Assembly (NCBI GenBank): GCA_029982205.1
Contig: JARRCM010000008.1
Location: 1-64,000 of the forward strand
Reading direction: 5' to 3'
Origin: Thermosediminibacterales bacterium
GTDB lineage: Bacteria; Bacillota; Thermosediminibacteria; Koleobacterales; JARRCM01
DNA: 64,000 nt
The notes beneath the pieces were generated by a model. The model ran no database searches and was not told the origin of the DNA. It worked only from the letters and a program-made list of their open reading frames with translations. This document shows, one piece after another, positions 43,784 through 53,822 of this stretch; position 1 is the first letter of the stretch; every line of letters starts with the position of its first letter. Both the position numbers and the translations under genes were made by a program.

Positions 43784-45091
43784 ATGCTTAAAAAAGGAAA
43801 AGTTAACAGGGTTTTTCCTGAAAGTATTGCAGAAGAGGTGGGGATTGAACCTGGTGATGAACTTCTTAAAGTTAATGGAGAGCCTGTTCTTGATTATATA
43901 GATTACAAATATAAGATAAGTGAAGAACACGTTGATGTAACAATAAAAAAACCTGATGGTGAAATTTTTGTAGTTGAAATCGAAAAAGACTATGACGAAG
44001 ATTTGGGAATTGAGTTTGAAAACCCTTTAATGGATAAACCTAAAACTTGTACGAACAAATGCATTTTTTGTTTTATAGACCAAATGCCGAAAAATATGCG
44101 GAGGTCTCTTTATTTTAAAGACGATGACTATCGAATGTCTTTTGCTCAGGGAAATTTTGTTACTCTAACGAATATAGATGAAAAAGATTTGAATCGAATT
44201 ATAAAACAACGCTTGAGTCCATTATATGTATCTGTACATACTACAGACATGCAATTAAGAAAAAAAATGATGGGTAATGAAAAAGCAGGGGAGCTGATGA
44301 ATTATTTAAAGAGATTAGTTGAATCAAAAATTGAAATACACTGCCAAATTGTTTTATGCCCTGATATAAATGATGGTGAAAATTTAGATAAAACAATAAA
44401 CGATTTGGCAAAATTCTGGCCTCAAGTCAAATCAGTAGCAGTTGTACCTGTTGGCTTGACCAAGTATAGACAACGGCTCTTTAAATTACTGCCTTTTAAC
44501 AAAAAACGAGCACGTTATGTAGTGGAACAGGTTTCAAGTTGGCAAAACAAAATAAAAAAACAAATTGGCTATACTTTCGTGTTTTTGGCTGATGAGTTTT
44601 ATCTCCAGGCTGATATGGATTTTCCCCCTTTAGAATCTTATGAAGATTTTCCCCAGATAGAAAATGGGGTTGGCCTAGTTGCTGTTTTTACAAATGAATT
44701 TATGAATATTAAAAAAAAATTGCCAAAAAAGATTTCTAGAAAGAAAGAAGTCTCGATTGCGACAGGGGTGTTGGCTGAAAGTGTTTTAAGACCTGTTGTT
44801 AATGAATTTAATAAAGTAGATAATTTGAAAGTAAATCTTTATCCGATTATAAACTATTTCTTTGGAACACAGATTACAGTTTCAGGCCTCATTACAGCCG
44901 AAGATTTAATCAGTCAGCTAAAAGGGAAACCCCTTGGAGAGAAATTGTTAATTCCTGAAACAATGATAAAAGAAGGAGATTCAAGGTTTTTGGATAATTT
45001 AACGATTAAAGAAGTGGAAGAAACCCTAAAAACACCATTGAAAATAGTTGAAATAAGCGCAGAAGAATTAGCTAAAAATGTCTTAGATTGA
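43784..45091 (+). CDS. PDZ/radical-SAM DUF512 protein
   Basis: A 435-aa protein: N-terminal PDZ-like domain (~1-70, ESIAEEVGIEPGDELLKVNG), then a radical SAM-like Cys motif CTNKCIFC (Cys89, 93, 96) with FCFIDQMPKNMRRSLYFKDDDYRMSF, and the DUF512 domain (ATGVLAESVL, GLITAEDLISQL). Widely conserved in anaerobic Bacillota next to der. Function unknown. It lies 13 bases before der. Confidence 0.9.
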   Translation: MLKKGKVNRVFPESIAEEVGIEPGDELLKVNGEPVLDYIDYKYKISEEHVDVTIKKPDGEIFVVEIEKDYDEDLGIEFENPLMDKPKTCTNKCIFCFIDQMPKNMRRSLYFKDDDYRMSFAQGNFVTLTNIDEKDLNRIIKQRLSPLYVSVHTTDMQLRKKMMGNEKAGELMNYLKRLVESKIEIHCQIVLCPDINDGENLDKTINDLAKFWPQVKSVAVVPVGLTKYRQRLFKLLPFNKKRARYVVEQVSSWQNKIKKQIGYTFVFLADEFYLQADMDFPPLESYEDFPQIENGVGLVAVFTNEFMNIKKKLPKKISRKKEVSIATGVLAESVLRPVVNEFNKVDNLKVNLYPIINYFFGTQITVSGLITAEDLISQLKGKPLGEKLLIPETMIKEGDSRFLDNLTIKEVEETLKTPLKIVEISAEELAKNVLD

Positions 45092-45106
45092 AGTGAGGTT
45101 GGATTG

Positions 45107-46420
45107 ATGGTGAAACCCATTGTTGCTATTATAGGACGTCCAAACGTTGGCAAATCGACTCTTTTTAATAGAATAGTAGGTAAGCGTATAGCTATTGTTG
45201 AAGATAAGCCGGGGATAACCCGTGACCGTATTTATGCAGATGCTGAATGGTTGAAATATAATTTTACAGTAATTGATACTGGAGGAATTGAAACGGGTAA
45301 AAAGGATACGATAATTGAACAGACCAAGGCACAGGCTGAAATAGCAATTGAAACAGCAGATGTGATTTTGTTTATGGTAGATGCCCGAGATGGAGTTGTA
45401 GCAGCAGATGAAGAAATTGCTGACAGGTTGAGGAAGACTTTTAAGCCGGTGATTCTGGTTGTAAATAAAGTTGATACAAAAGAGGTTATGGATAATATAT
45501 ATAGTTTCTACGGACTCGGATTAGGAGAACCTATAGCAATTTCTGCGTCTCAAGGTTTAAACATTGGTGATCTACTTGATGAAACAGTAAAACACTTTGG
45601 GAATATAAAAGAAGATTACGTTGAGGATGAAGATGCCATAAAAATAGCCTTGATTGGCAGGCCTAATGTTGGAAAATCATCTATTCTAAATTCGATTTTG
45701 GGCGAGGAAAGAGTTATAGTAAGTGATATTCCTGGTACAACTCGGGATGCTGTTGATACTGTATTTGAATTGGACGGTGAAAGGTTTGCCTTTATAGATA
45801 CTGCGGGAATAAGAAAAAAAAGCAGGGTGAATGAGTCTATAGAGTATTACAGTGTTCTCCGGGCGTTAAAGGCAATTGAACGTTCTGATGTTGTATTGAT
45901 GATTTTAGATGCTGTAGAAGGGGTTACAGAACAGGACAAAAAGATTGTGGGCTATGCACATGAAGCAGGAAGGGCAATAATTTTGGTTGTTAACAAATGG
46001 GATCTTGTTAAAAAAGACCATCGAACCATGGACAATTATAGAAAAGTGATCAGAATCGAGATGCCTTTTATTCAATATGCACCAATATTATTTGTGTCTG
46101 CCAAAACACGCCAGAGAATTAACAGGATAATTGACCTTGTTAAATTTGCGGCTGACCAATATTCTATGCGAATACAAACAGGAAACTTAAATAGGTTTTT
46201 AGATGACATTACAGCGATGGTAGAACCTCCCTCAGACCGTGGTCGAAAATTGAAAATCTATTATATTACACAGCCGAAAACTAAACCACCCACCTTTTTG
46301 TTGTTTGTAAACGATCCTCAATTAATGCACTTTTCATATAAGAGATATATAGAAAACCAGTTGAGGGCAAGTTTCGGTTTGGAAGCAACCCCGATAAAAA
46401 TACTGGTACGAAAAAGATAA
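45107..46420 (+). CDS. der: Ribosome-associated GTPase Der (EngA)
   Basis: A 437-aa double GTPase needed for 50S assembly. G1 motifs GRPNVGKSTLFN (residue ~9) and GRPNVGKSSILN (~183), the second G-domain DTAGIRKK switch, NKVD and NKWD specificity motifs, and the C-terminal KH-like domain (QTGNLNRFLDDITAM, QLRASFGLEATPI). ATG 45107 follows GTGAGGTTGG. Confidence 0.97.
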   Translation: MVKPIVAIIGRPNVGKSTLFNRIVGKRIAIVEDKPGITRDRIYADAEWLKYNFTVIDTGGIETGKKDTIIEQTKAQAEIAIETADVILFMVDARDGVVAADEEIADRLRKTFKPVILVVNKVDTKEVMDNIYSFYGLGLGEPIAISASQGLNIGDLLDETVKHFGNIKEDYVEDEDAIKIALIGRPNVGKSSILNSILGEERVIVSDIPGTTRDAVDTVFELDGERFAFIDTAGIRKKSRVNESIEYYSVLRALKAIERSDVVLMILDAVEGVTEQDKKIVGYAHEAGRAIILVVNKWDLVKKDHRTMDNYRKVIRIEMPFIQYAPILFVSAKTRQRINRIIDLVKFAADQYSMRIQTGNLNRFLDDITAMVEPPSDRGRKLKIYYITQPKTKPPTFLLFVNDPQLMHFSYKRYIENQLRASFGLEATPIKILVRKR

Positions 46421-46436
46421 TTTCGGAGGTGAAATT

Positions 46437-47039
46437 TTGTTACAAGTTTTAACCGTAATTGCCAGTTATTTGCTTGGTTCCATATCTTTTTCTTATATAA
46501 TAGTGAAGTTATGGATGAATATTGATATAAGGAATTACGGCAGTGGAAATGCAGGAGCAACAAACGTACTACGTGTTCTTGGCAAAAAAGCTGCAGCCGC
46601 TGTTCTGTTTTTAGATATGCTTAAAGGGTTTATAGCAGTAGTAATAGGCAATCAGATAGGCGGAGAGAATATATCTCTTATTTGTGGTATTGCTGTGGTT
46701 TTGGGTCACAACTGGCCGGTGTTTTTTAAGTTTAAAGGAGGTAAAGGTATTGCAACAAGCATAGGGGTTGTTTTGGCAATAAGTCCATTAATAATGTTAT
46801 ATTTAATATTGATAGCTGTGGTGATAATCTATTTTACACGTTATGTTTCTCTTGCTTCGATAACCGGTGCATTAATATATCCGTTACTAGTTTTACTTTT
46901 TAAAATGCCAAAGGAATATATTATATTTTCCTTAATACTCTCAATTTTAGCCGTTATTCGCCATCACTCGAATATTTATAAGCTTTTAACAGGAAAAGAG
47001 TCTAAAATAGGAGAAAAAATCCATCCTAAAGTTGAATGA
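46437..47039 (+). CDS. plsY: Glycerol-3-phosphate acyltransferase PlsY
   Basis: A 200-aa polytopic membrane enzyme using acyl-phosphate to acylate glycerol-3-phosphate. The three motifs SGNAGATNVLRVLG, FKGGKGIATSIGV, and a later RHHSNI are present. TTG 46437 with CGGAGGTG. It lies immediately before gpsA, which makes its substrate, so the two form a phospholipid precursor unit. Confidence 0.96.
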   Translation: MLQVLTVIASYLLGSISFSYIIVKLWMNIDIRNYGSGNAGATNVLRVLGKKAAAAVLFLDMLKGFIAVVIGNQIGGENISLICGIAVVLGHNWPVFFKFKGGKGIATSIGVVLAISPLIMLYLILIAVVIIYFTRYVSLASITGALIYPLLVLLFKMPKEYIIFSLILSILAVIRHHSNIYKLLTGKESKIGEKIHPKVE

Positions 47040-47048
47040 GGTGTAAAG

Positions 47049-48086
47049 ATGAGTAAAAACATTGGTGTGATTGGTGCGGGGAGTTGGGGTACAGCTTTAG
47101 CGATTCTCTTAGGTGGCAAAGGTTATAACGTAAAGCTTTGGGCCAGAAGAATAGAGCATAAAAAACAAATAGATGCTTATGGTGAAAATACTGAATACCT
47201 TCCTGGGGTTAAGATACCAGACAACGTTAAAGTTACAAATGAAATTGAGGAAGCAGTGGCGAAAAGTAAATATATTGTTATTGCTGTTCCTTCTCATTGT
47301 GTCCGGAATATCGTTAAAATTATAAAGAATCTGTTAAATAAAGATTCTATAATAATAAATGTTGCCAAAGGGATTGAAATTGATTCTCTTAAAAGGATGT
47401 CAGAAGTAATTAGGGAAGAACTGGATGATGATTTTTATTACAATATTGCAGTGCTTTCCGGCCCCAGCCATGCTGAAGAAGTTTCGCGAAATATCCCAAC
47501 TACTGTTGTTGTAGCAGCAGAAAAGAAACGCATAGCCGAAATAGTGCAGGACCTTTTTATTACACCAAATTTTAGAGTTTATACGAATCCTGACATTATA
47601 GGAGTAGAACTAGGAGGAGCATTAAAAAATGTTATTGCATTAGGCGCTGGTATTTCTGATGGATTAGGTTTTGGAGACAATTCTAAAGCAGCTTTAATGA
47701 CGAGAGGTATTGCAGAAATAAAAAGATTAGGAATAGCTATGGGTGCAAACATTCTAACTTTTGCAGGTTTGTCCGGTGTGGGTGATTTGATAGTAACATG
47801 TACCAGCCCCCACAGTCGTAATCGCAGAGCAGGTATTGAATTGGGAAGAGGAAAAAGCCTAAAAGAAATATTAGAAAACACTAATATGGTTATAGAAGGA
47901 GTAAGAACAACTAAAGCAGCATATAAACTTCAAAAAAAATATAATGTAGAAATGCCAATAACTACGGAGCTTTATAAGGTTTTATTTGAAGGAAAACACC
48001 CTAAAGAAGCTGTAAGTGATTTGATGATGAGGGGCCGTACCCATGAAATTGAGGAAGTAGCAATTTCAATGAACTGGAAGTTATAA
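47049..48086 (+). CDS. gpsA: Glycerol-3-phosphate dehydrogenase [NAD(P)+]
   Basis: A 345-aa enzyme reducing dihydroxyacetone phosphate to glycerol-3-phosphate. N-terminal VIGAGSWGTALAILL, VLSGPSHAEEVSRNIPTTVV, ELGGALKNVIALGAGISDGL with the conserved Lys, and TCTSPHSRNRRAG. ATG 47049, 10 bases after plsY with TGAGGTG. Confidence 0.97.
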   Translation: MSKNIGVIGAGSWGTALAILLGGKGYNVKLWARRIEHKKQIDAYGENTEYLPGVKIPDNVKVTNEIEEAVAKSKYIVIAVPSHCVRNIVKIIKNLLNKDSIIINVAKGIEIDSLKRMSEVIREELDDDFYYNIAVLSGPSHAEEVSRNIPTTVVVAAEKKRIAEIVQDLFITPNFRVYTNPDIIGVELGGALKNVIALGAGISDGLGFGDNSKAALMTRGIAEIKRLGIAMGANILTFAGLSGVGDLIVTCTSPHSRNRRAGIELGRGKSLKEILENTNMVIEGVRTTKAAYKLQKKYNVEMPITTELYKVLFEGKHPKEAVSDLMMRGRTHEIEEVAISMNWKL

Positions 48087-48113
48087 AAAAGTGTGGATAA
48101 GCCACACTTTTTT
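48087..48113 (+). terminator. Terminator after gpsA
   Basis: AAAAGTGTGG-ATAAG-CCACACTTTT stem and TTTTT. Confidence 0.9.
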
Positions 48114-48123
48114 GTTTTTTCGG

Positions 48124-48151
48124 TAATATTTCCCTAGAAAAATCATATATA
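48124..48151 (+). promoter_or_regulatory. Predicted sigma-E promoter of spoIVA
   Basis: TAATATT (48124-48130), a full match to the sigma E -35 KMATATT, then 13 bases and CATATATA (48144-48151), a partial match to CATACAMT. Confidence 0.5.
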
Positions 48152-48269
48152 TATAATGTTAAAACTTACTATTTTTAATTTGGAAATAACCATTATATTG
48201 TTAAATATTGTAAAGTATAGGGGGGATGGTAAACAAAAACTACTTTTTAGAAAAGGAGGGAAAAAACGA

Positions 48270-49748
48270 ATGGAAAAATATGACCTGTTTAAGGATATTG
48301 CTGAACGGACTAAGGGTGATATTTACTTAGGCGTAGTTGGCCCGGTCAGGTCAGGGAAATCAACTTTCATAAAAAAATTCATGGAACTATTAGTATTACC
48401 ATTAATTGAAGATCCTTTTGACAAAACAAGGACAAAAGACGAACTCCCCCAAAGCGGAGCCGGAAGAACCATAACTACTGCAGAACCCAAATTTATACCC
48501 AATGAAGCCGTAGAGGTTAAAATCAATGATAATTTAAAACTAAAAGTAAGAATCGTTGATTGTGTGGGTTATACTGTAAAAGGCGCACTTGGTTATGAGG
48601 ATGAAGACGGGCCTCGAATGGTTTCAACTCCATGGTTTGAACATGAGATTCCATTCCAGGAAGCTGCAGAACTTGGAACTCGTAAGGTGATATCCGATCA
48701 TTCTACTATCGGTCTAGTAATAACCACCGATGGTAGTATAGCTGATATATCCAGAGAAAACTATATTGATGCTGAAGAAAGGGTAATAGAAGAATTAAAG
48801 GAAATAGGGAAACCTTTCGCTGTTGTTTTAAATTCGGCATGTCCGACTTCTGAAAAAGCTCAGGAAATAAAAGAAATTATCGAAAGTAAATATGATGTAC
48901 CGGTTATGGCTATTAATTGCGCTGACATGAAACAGGAAGATGTTTTAAAAATATTACAAGAACTCCTTTATGAATTTACTGTGAGAGAAATAAACATAAA
49001 CATGCCCCGATGGGTAGAAGCCCTTGATAATGAACACTGGTTGAAAAAAGGTATGTTTGATATGGTTAAAGAAGTCATTCCAAATGTAAAACGTTTGCGT
49101 GACGTTGAAGCTTCTGTTGATTGGTTTAAGGAATATGATTTAATCGAAGATGTAATATTACGAGAAATGGATGCCGGGCAGGGGTTAGCTTCGTTAGAGA
49201 TGAGAGTTCATAACAGCCTCTATTATAAAGTATTAAGTGAATTGACCGGAACAGAAATCAATAATGATCATAACCTTATAAGTTTATTAAAAGAACTTGT
49301 CATTGCAAAAAAAGAATATGATAGGATTGCTCATGCTCTAGATGAAGTCAAAGAAACCGGTTATGGAATTGTAGCACCTCAGCTTGATGAAATGACACTT
49401 GAAGAACCGGAAATAATTCGTCAAGGCTATAGGTTTGGAGTAAGGCTGAAGGCGAGCGCGCCTTCAATTCACATGATTAAAGCTGATATTAAAACTGAAA
49501 TAGCTCCTCTGGTTGGGACTGAAAAACAGAGTGAAGAACTGGTTAATTATCTCTTAAATGAATTTGAGACAGACCCAAAAAAAATCTGGGAATCAAATAT
49601 TTTTGGTAAATCATTATATGATCTTGTTAGAGAGGGTATTCAGAACAAACTCCACCATATGCCGGAAAACGCGCAGATGAAATTACAGGAAACTTTGCAA
49701 AGAATAATAAACGAAGGCAGTGGAGGTTTGATATGCATAATTTTATAA
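48270..49748 (+). CDS. spoIVA: Spore coat assembly ATPase SpoIVA
   Basis: A 492-aa protein, the same length as Bacillus SpoIVA. It binds ATP and polymerises on the forespore outer membrane as the coat platform. Walker A GPVRSGKS is at 24-31, followed by the switch region and DCVGYTVKGALGYEDEDGPRM. The C-terminal ends GGLICIIL, needed for localisation. ATG 48270 follows AAAGGAGGG with 8 bases; the frame is open further upstream without family similarity. Confidence 0.97.
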   Translation: MEKYDLFKDIAERTKGDIYLGVVGPVRSGKSTFIKKFMELLVLPLIEDPFDKTRTKDELPQSGAGRTITTAEPKFIPNEAVEVKINDNLKLKVRIVDCVGYTVKGALGYEDEDGPRMVSTPWFEHEIPFQEAAELGTRKVISDHSTIGLVITTDGSIADISRENYIDAEERVIEELKEIGKPFAVVLNSACPTSEKAQEIKEIIESKYDVPVMAINCADMKQEDVLKILQELLYEFTVREININMPRWVEALDNEHWLKKGMFDMVKEVIPNVKRLRDVEASVDWFKEYDLIEDVILREMDAGQGLASLEMRVHNSLYYKVLSELTGTEINNDHNLISLLKELVIAKKEYDRIAHALDEVKETGYGIVAPQLDEMTLEEPEIIRQGYRFGVRLKASAPSIHMIKADIKTEIAPLVGTEKQSEELVNYLLNEFETDPKKIWESNIFGKSLYDLVREGIQNKLHHMPENAQMKLQETLQRIINEGSGGLICIIL

Positions 49749-49752
49749 CTTC

Positions 49753-49779
49753 GGGCCCGAGATGGGTCTTGTTTTTTTT
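49753..49779 (+). terminator. Terminator after spoIVA
   Basis: GGGCCC-GAGAT-GGGTCT stem (two G-T) and eight T. Confidence 0.6.
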
Positions 49780-49880
49780 GTAGTTGATGATATTCAATGA
49801 TTTTAGTTGACTTTAAAACAGCCAAAGGAAGTGGGATTCTTAATAACGTGAAGTAAAATTAAAAAAAACACAAGATATTT

Positions 49881-49915
49881 TAAAAATACTCTTTTTTTGA
49901 GGGTATTTTTGTTTT
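49881..49915 (+). terminator. Second stem-loop upstream of the threonine operon
   Basis: AAAAATACTC paired with GGGTATTTTT around a run of T, followed by GTTTT. Function unclear; may shield the next promoter from read-through. Confidence 0.5.
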
Positions 49916-49942
49916 GCATAAAAAATAGGGTTATGATATAAT
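49914..49942 (+). promoter_or_regulatory. Sigma-A promoter of the threonine/lysine operon
   Basis: TTGCAT (49914-49919), 17-bp spacer, TATAAT (49937-49942) with TG at 49934-49935. The leader is about 45 nt, too short for a riboswitch or T-box. Confidence 0.7.
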
Positions 49943-49993
49943 GTCTTCCATGCAAACATAAACGTGCACCAGAGGAAGACAGGAGGTGGTTTG

Positions 49994-50437
49994 ATGGATG
50001 ATACAACCACTTATTATATTATAAAAGCAGAAGTATTGCCTGAAATCTTAAAAAAAACTTTAAAAGCAAAAAGACTTTTAAAAAAAGGGAAAGCAGCTAC
50101 TATAAATGAAGCAGTGAAAATGGCAGGAATGAGCCGGAGTGCTTTTTATAAATATAAAGACAGTATTTTCCCCTTTTTTGAAGTAAGTAGAGGTAAAATA
50201 ATAACACTGGCACTTACATTAGAGGATCAGCCGGGTGTGTTATCAAACATTCTTGATAATATTGCCAGGGCAAAAGGTAATGTTTTGACTATAAATCAAA
50301 ACATACCTATCCAGGGTATTGCAAATGTAACAATTTCTATTAGAACTGCGGGAATGCAGGAAAGCGGGGAAGAACTTATTAAGTCAATTCAAAAAATAGA
50401 AGGAGTTCAAAATGTAGATATATTGGCTCAAGAATAA
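49994..50437 (+). CDS. ACT-domain protein, UPF0735/PheB-like, putative threonine operon regulator
   Basis: A 147-aa protein with a small helix-turn-helix-like segment (INEAVKMAGMSRSAFYKYKDS) and a C-terminal ACT domain (ALTLEDQPGVLSNILDNIARA). This is the UPF0735 family. It heads the asd-hom-thrC-thrB-lysC operon, which fits a sensor of amino acids that controls it. I recall a Bacillus ACT protein (ThrR) controlling hom and thrCB, but am unsure it is the same family. ATG 49994 with GGAGGTGG. Confidence 0.82.
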   Translation: MDDTTTYYIIKAEVLPEILKKTLKAKRLLKKGKAATINEAVKMAGMSRSAFYKYKDSIFPFFEVSRGKIITLALTLEDQPGVLSNILDNIARAKGNVLTINQNIPIQGIANVTISIRTAGMQESGEELIKSIQKIEGVQNVDILAQE

Positions 50438-50455
50438 AAGAAAGGAGATGTCTAT

Positions 50456-51469
50456 ATGAAGAAATACAACTTTGGTATTGTTGGAGCTACCGGAGCAGTT
50501 GGCCAGCAGGTATTAAAAGTGTTGGAAGAGAGGAATTTTCCGGTAGCTGGTTTAAAACCTATGGCATCAGACCGTTCAGCAGGAAAGGAGGTTACTTTTA
50601 AAGGCAAACCTTATAAAGTGATTGAGGCTACTCCTGAGGCCTTCGACGGGCTGGATATGGTGATTTTCAGTGCAGGCACTGAGGTTAGCAGAAGACTAGC
50701 ACCTGAATGTGCTAAGCGCGGAGCTGTTGTTATAGATAACAGTAATGCATTTAGAATGAATGAAAACGTGCCATTAGTTGTACCGGAAGTAAACCCGGAA
50801 GAAGTGAAGAAACATAATGGAATAATTGCAAATCCTAATTGTTCTACTATTCAGATGGTGGTTGCATTAAAGCCATTACATGATTACGCAAAAATAAAAC
50901 GTATTGTTGTTTCTACATACCAAGCAGTGTCAGGAACTGGCCTGGCAGCAATGGAAGAGCTAAAAATTCAGTCAAAAGCATTGTTGACAGGAGATGAAAT
51001 TAAAATAGAAGTTTATCCACATCAAATAGCGTTTAATGTTTTACCACATATAGATGTTTTTGATGACATGGGCTATACCAAAGAAGAGATGAAGATGGTT
51101 AATGAAACAAAAAAAATATTAAATGATTATACTATAAAAGTTACTGCTACAACTGTTAGGGTGCCTGTCTTAATTGGCCATTCTGAATCAGTAAACATTG
51201 AGACAGAAAAAAAGATAACGAGAAGCAAAGCTCATGAACTGTTATCAAAAGCCCCGGGTGTAATACTACAGGATGATCCTTATAACAATGTGTATCCTTT
51301 ACCGGCTAATGTTGCAGGCAGAAATGAGGTTTTTGTGGGCCGTGTTAGAGAGGACTATTCTATAGAAAATGGATTAAACCTCTGGGTTGTTGCTGATAAT
51401 TTGCGCAAAGGTGCTGCTTTTAATGCTGTTCAAATAGCAGAACTGTTAATTAAATATAAAATAGTATAA
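50456..51469 (+). CDS. asd: Aspartate-semialdehyde dehydrogenase
   Basis: A 337-aa NADPH-dependent enzyme forming aspartate semialdehyde from aspartyl phosphate. N-terminal GIVGATGAVGQQVL, active-site Cys129 in ANPNCSTIQM, and the catalytic His region (VPVLIGHSESVNIE). RBS AAAGGAG. The next genes take the product towards threonine. Confidence 0.96.
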   Translation: MKKYNFGIVGATGAVGQQVLKVLEERNFPVAGLKPMASDRSAGKEVTFKGKPYKVIEATPEAFDGLDMVIFSAGTEVSRRLAPECAKRGAVVIDNSNAFRMNENVPLVVPEVNPEEVKKHNGIIANPNCSTIQMVVALKPLHDYAKIKRIVVSTYQAVSGTGLAAMEELKIQSKALLTGDEIKIEVYPHQIAFNVLPHIDVFDDMGYTKEEMKMVNETKKILNDYTIKVTATTVRVPVLIGHSESVNIETEKKITRSKAHELLSKAPGVILQDDPYNNVYPLPANVAGRNEVFVGRVREDYSIENGLNLWVVADNLRKGAAFNAVQIAELLIKYKIV

Positions 51470-51484
51470 AGGCAGGTGTGGAAA

Positions 51485-52759
51485 TTGATAAATATTGGTT
51501 TGCTGGGTTTAGGCACTGTAGCAACTGGAGTTGTTGAAGTCCTTGAAAAAAATCAGAAAAATATTGAGAAAAAAGTAGGGGAAGCAATTAAAATCAAAAA
51601 GATACTTGTCAGAGATATTAATAAAAAACGTAATCTTCCTTACAATCTACCTCTTACCACAAAGCCTGAAGAAATTTTAGAAGATAGTGACATAGATATT
51701 ATTGTTGAACTTATTGGAGGGGAAGAGCCTGCATTAAGTTATATAAAAACGGCATTAACTAATGGGAAACATGTGGTTACCGCAAACAAAGAAATAATTT
51801 CAAAACACGGTAAAATTCTTTTTGGCCTAGCTGAAAAAGCCGGGAAAAACCTCTTGTTTGAGGCAAGTGTTGGAGGAGGCATTCCAATAATTAGACCGCT
51901 GAAGGAATGCCTTGCTGCAAATGAAATTTATGAGATAATGGGTATTGTAAATGGAACTACTAACTACATCCTTACAGAAATGACAGAGAGGAAAAAAGAA
52001 TTTGGTCAAGTGTTAAAAGATGCTCAAAGGCTAGGCTATGCTGAAAGTGATCCTTCGGCTGATATAGATGGCTTTGATGCTGCAAGGAAATTGGCAATTT
52101 TGGCTTCCATTGGTTTTAATACTAGAATAAATCCTGCGGAGATCTATACTGAAGGAATTCGAAACATTACAAGTAAAGATATTTTATATGCGAAAGAATT
52201 AGGATATGTAATAAAACTTCTTGCAGTTTCCCGCAAAAGAAATGGTAGAATAGAAGCAAGCGTTTCACCGGTCTTTATGCCGATAAAACACCCCCTTGCA
52301 GGCGTGAATGATGTCTATAATGCCATAATGGTAACTGGCTATCCCGTTGGCCGGGTTATGTTTTTTGGTAGAGGGGCAGGAAAAGATCCTACTTCCAGTG
52401 CTGTAGTGGGAGATATAATTGAAATAGCGCGTAATAAAAATAATTGTAAAAATGTTTTATGTACATGTTTTGTTGAAAAGCCTGTAATAAATATTGGTGA
52501 GACTGAATCAAGGTTTTATTTACGTTTACAGGTAGAGGACAAACCTGGAGTCCTGGCTAAAATAGCAGGAATATTTAGTAACTATAATGTTAGCATTCAT
52601 TCCGTTGTACAAAAGAGTGCTGAAAAAGCAACTGCTGAATTGGTATTAATAACTCACATGGTAAAAGAAAAAAACATGAAACTGGCACTTGATGAAATTT
52701 TATCATATTCACAGACTCTAGAAGTTTCTAACGTAATCAGGGTGGAAGGGGATGTTTGA
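51485..52759 (+). CDS. hom: Homoserine dehydrogenase with C-terminal ACT domain
   Basis: A 424-aa enzyme. NAD(P) site ([18 protein letters not shown]), [24 protein letters not shown] and a catalytic [15 protein letters not shown]. The C-terminal ~80 residues form an ACT domain ([16 protein letters not shown]), expected to allow threonine feedback. TTG 51485 sits after AAGGCAGGTG; an upstream GTG lies in that RBS. It overlaps thrC by 8 bases. Confidence 0.95.
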   Translation: MINIGLLGLGTVATGVVEVLEKNQKNIEKKVGEAIKIKKILVRDINKKRNLPYNLPLTTKPEEILEDSDIDIIVELIGGEEPALSYIKTALTNGKHVVTANKEIISKHGKILFGLAEKAGKNLLFEASVGGGIPIIRPLKECLAANEIYEIMGIVNGTTNYILTEMTERKKEFGQVLKDAQRLGYAESDPSADIDGFDAARKLAILASIGFNTRINPAEIYTEGIRNITSKDILYAKELGYVIKLLAVSRKRNGRIEASVSPVFMPIKHPLAGVNDVYNAIMVTGYPVGRVMFFGRGAGKDPTSSAVVGDIIEIARNKNNCKNVLCTCFVEKPVINIGETESRFYLRLQVEDKPGVLAKIAGIFSNYNVSIHSVVQKSAEKATAELVLITHMVKEKNMKLALDEILSYSQTLEVSNVIRVEGDV

Positions 52760-53810
52760 TTTGTGGAGCGGTTTAATAAGACGGTATTATGATTTTCTCC
52801 CGGTTTCTAAAAAAACACCAATAATAACTTTGAACGAAGGCAATACGCCTCTTATTCGGGCAAAATATATAGAAAAATTATTAGGTGACGTAGAATTATA
52901 TTTAAAATATGAAGGGCTTAATCCCACAGGTTCATTTAAAGACCGTGGAATGACTATGGCCGTTTCTAAAGCCAAGGAAGAAGGTTCATCTGCAGTTATA
53001 TGTGCTTCGACTGGCAATACTTCTGCTTCTGCTGCGGCTTTTGCAGCTAGAGCAGGAATGAAATGTATTGTTTTGATACCAAATAAAAACATTGCATTAG
53101 GAAAGCTTGCGCAGGCAATTACTTACGGTGCTCAAGTTATTGCCGTTAACGGAAATTTTGATATGGCACTTAAAATGGTGAGAGAGATTGCTTCTAAACA
53201 TCCAATAACTCTTGTTAATTCTATTAATCCGATGAGGATTGAAGGTCAGAAAACAGCAGCTTTTGAAGTGTGTGACCAGCTGGAAGACGCTCCGGACTAT
53301 TTGGCCATCCCGGTTGGTAATGCAGGTAATATCACTGCTTATTGGAAAGGGTTCAAAGAATATAAAAATGCAGATAAAATCAAAAAACTCCCAAAAATGT
53401 TAGGTTTTCAGGCGGCAGGAGCAGCACCTATTGTTGAAGGAAAAATAGTGGAAAAACCTGAAACGATTGCTACTGCTATCAAAATCGGCAACCCTGCTTC
53501 GTGGAAAGGTGCAGAAGAGGCTATTAAATCATCCCAAGGTTTAATAGATAAAGTAACAGATGAAGAAATTCTTGAAGCATATAAGCTATTAGCAAGTAAA
53601 GAAGGAGTATTTGTGGAGCCTGCTTCTGCTGCTTCAGTTGCCGGTGTTCTTAAAATTGCTAGGTCAGGTTTTTTTGAACCTAATAGTAGAATTGTCTGTG
53701 TTGTAACAGGGCATGGGCTCAAAGACCCTGATATAGCAGTTAAGACAGGGCAAAAACCCAAAATTATACCTCCTGATATTAGTATATTGGAAAACGAAAT
53801 AATCAATTAG
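52752..53810 (+). CDS. thrC: Threonine synthase
   Basis: A 352-aa PLP enzyme converting O-phosphohomoserine to threonine. Lys63 in [11 protein letters not shown] is the Schiff-base lysine, and [19 protein letters not shown] binds the phosphate. ATG 52752 overlaps the hom stop, so translation is coupled. Confidence 0.96.
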   Translation: MFDLWSGLIRRYYDFLPVSKKTPIITLNEGNTPLIRAKYIEKLLGDVELYLKYEGLNPTGSFKDRGMTMAVSKAKEEGSSAVICASTGNTSASAAAFAARAGMKCIVLIPNKNIALGKLAQAITYGAQVIAVNGNFDMALKMVREIASKHPITLVNSINPMRIEGQKTAAFEVCDQLEDAPDYLAIPVGNAGNITAYWKGFKEYKNADKIKKLPKMLGFQAAGAAPIVEGKIVEKPETIATAIKIGNPASWKGAEEAIKSSQGLIDKVTDEEILEAYKLLASKEGVFVEPASAASVAGVLKIARSGFFEPNSRIVCVVTGHGLKDPDIAVKTGQKPKIIPPDISILENEIIN

Positions 53811-53822
53811 GAGGTAAAAGTT

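Noticed and set aside
49943-49993. Leader riboswitch or T-box for the threonine operon
   Set aside because: Only ~45 nt between the predicted start site and the first RBS; no room for such an element.
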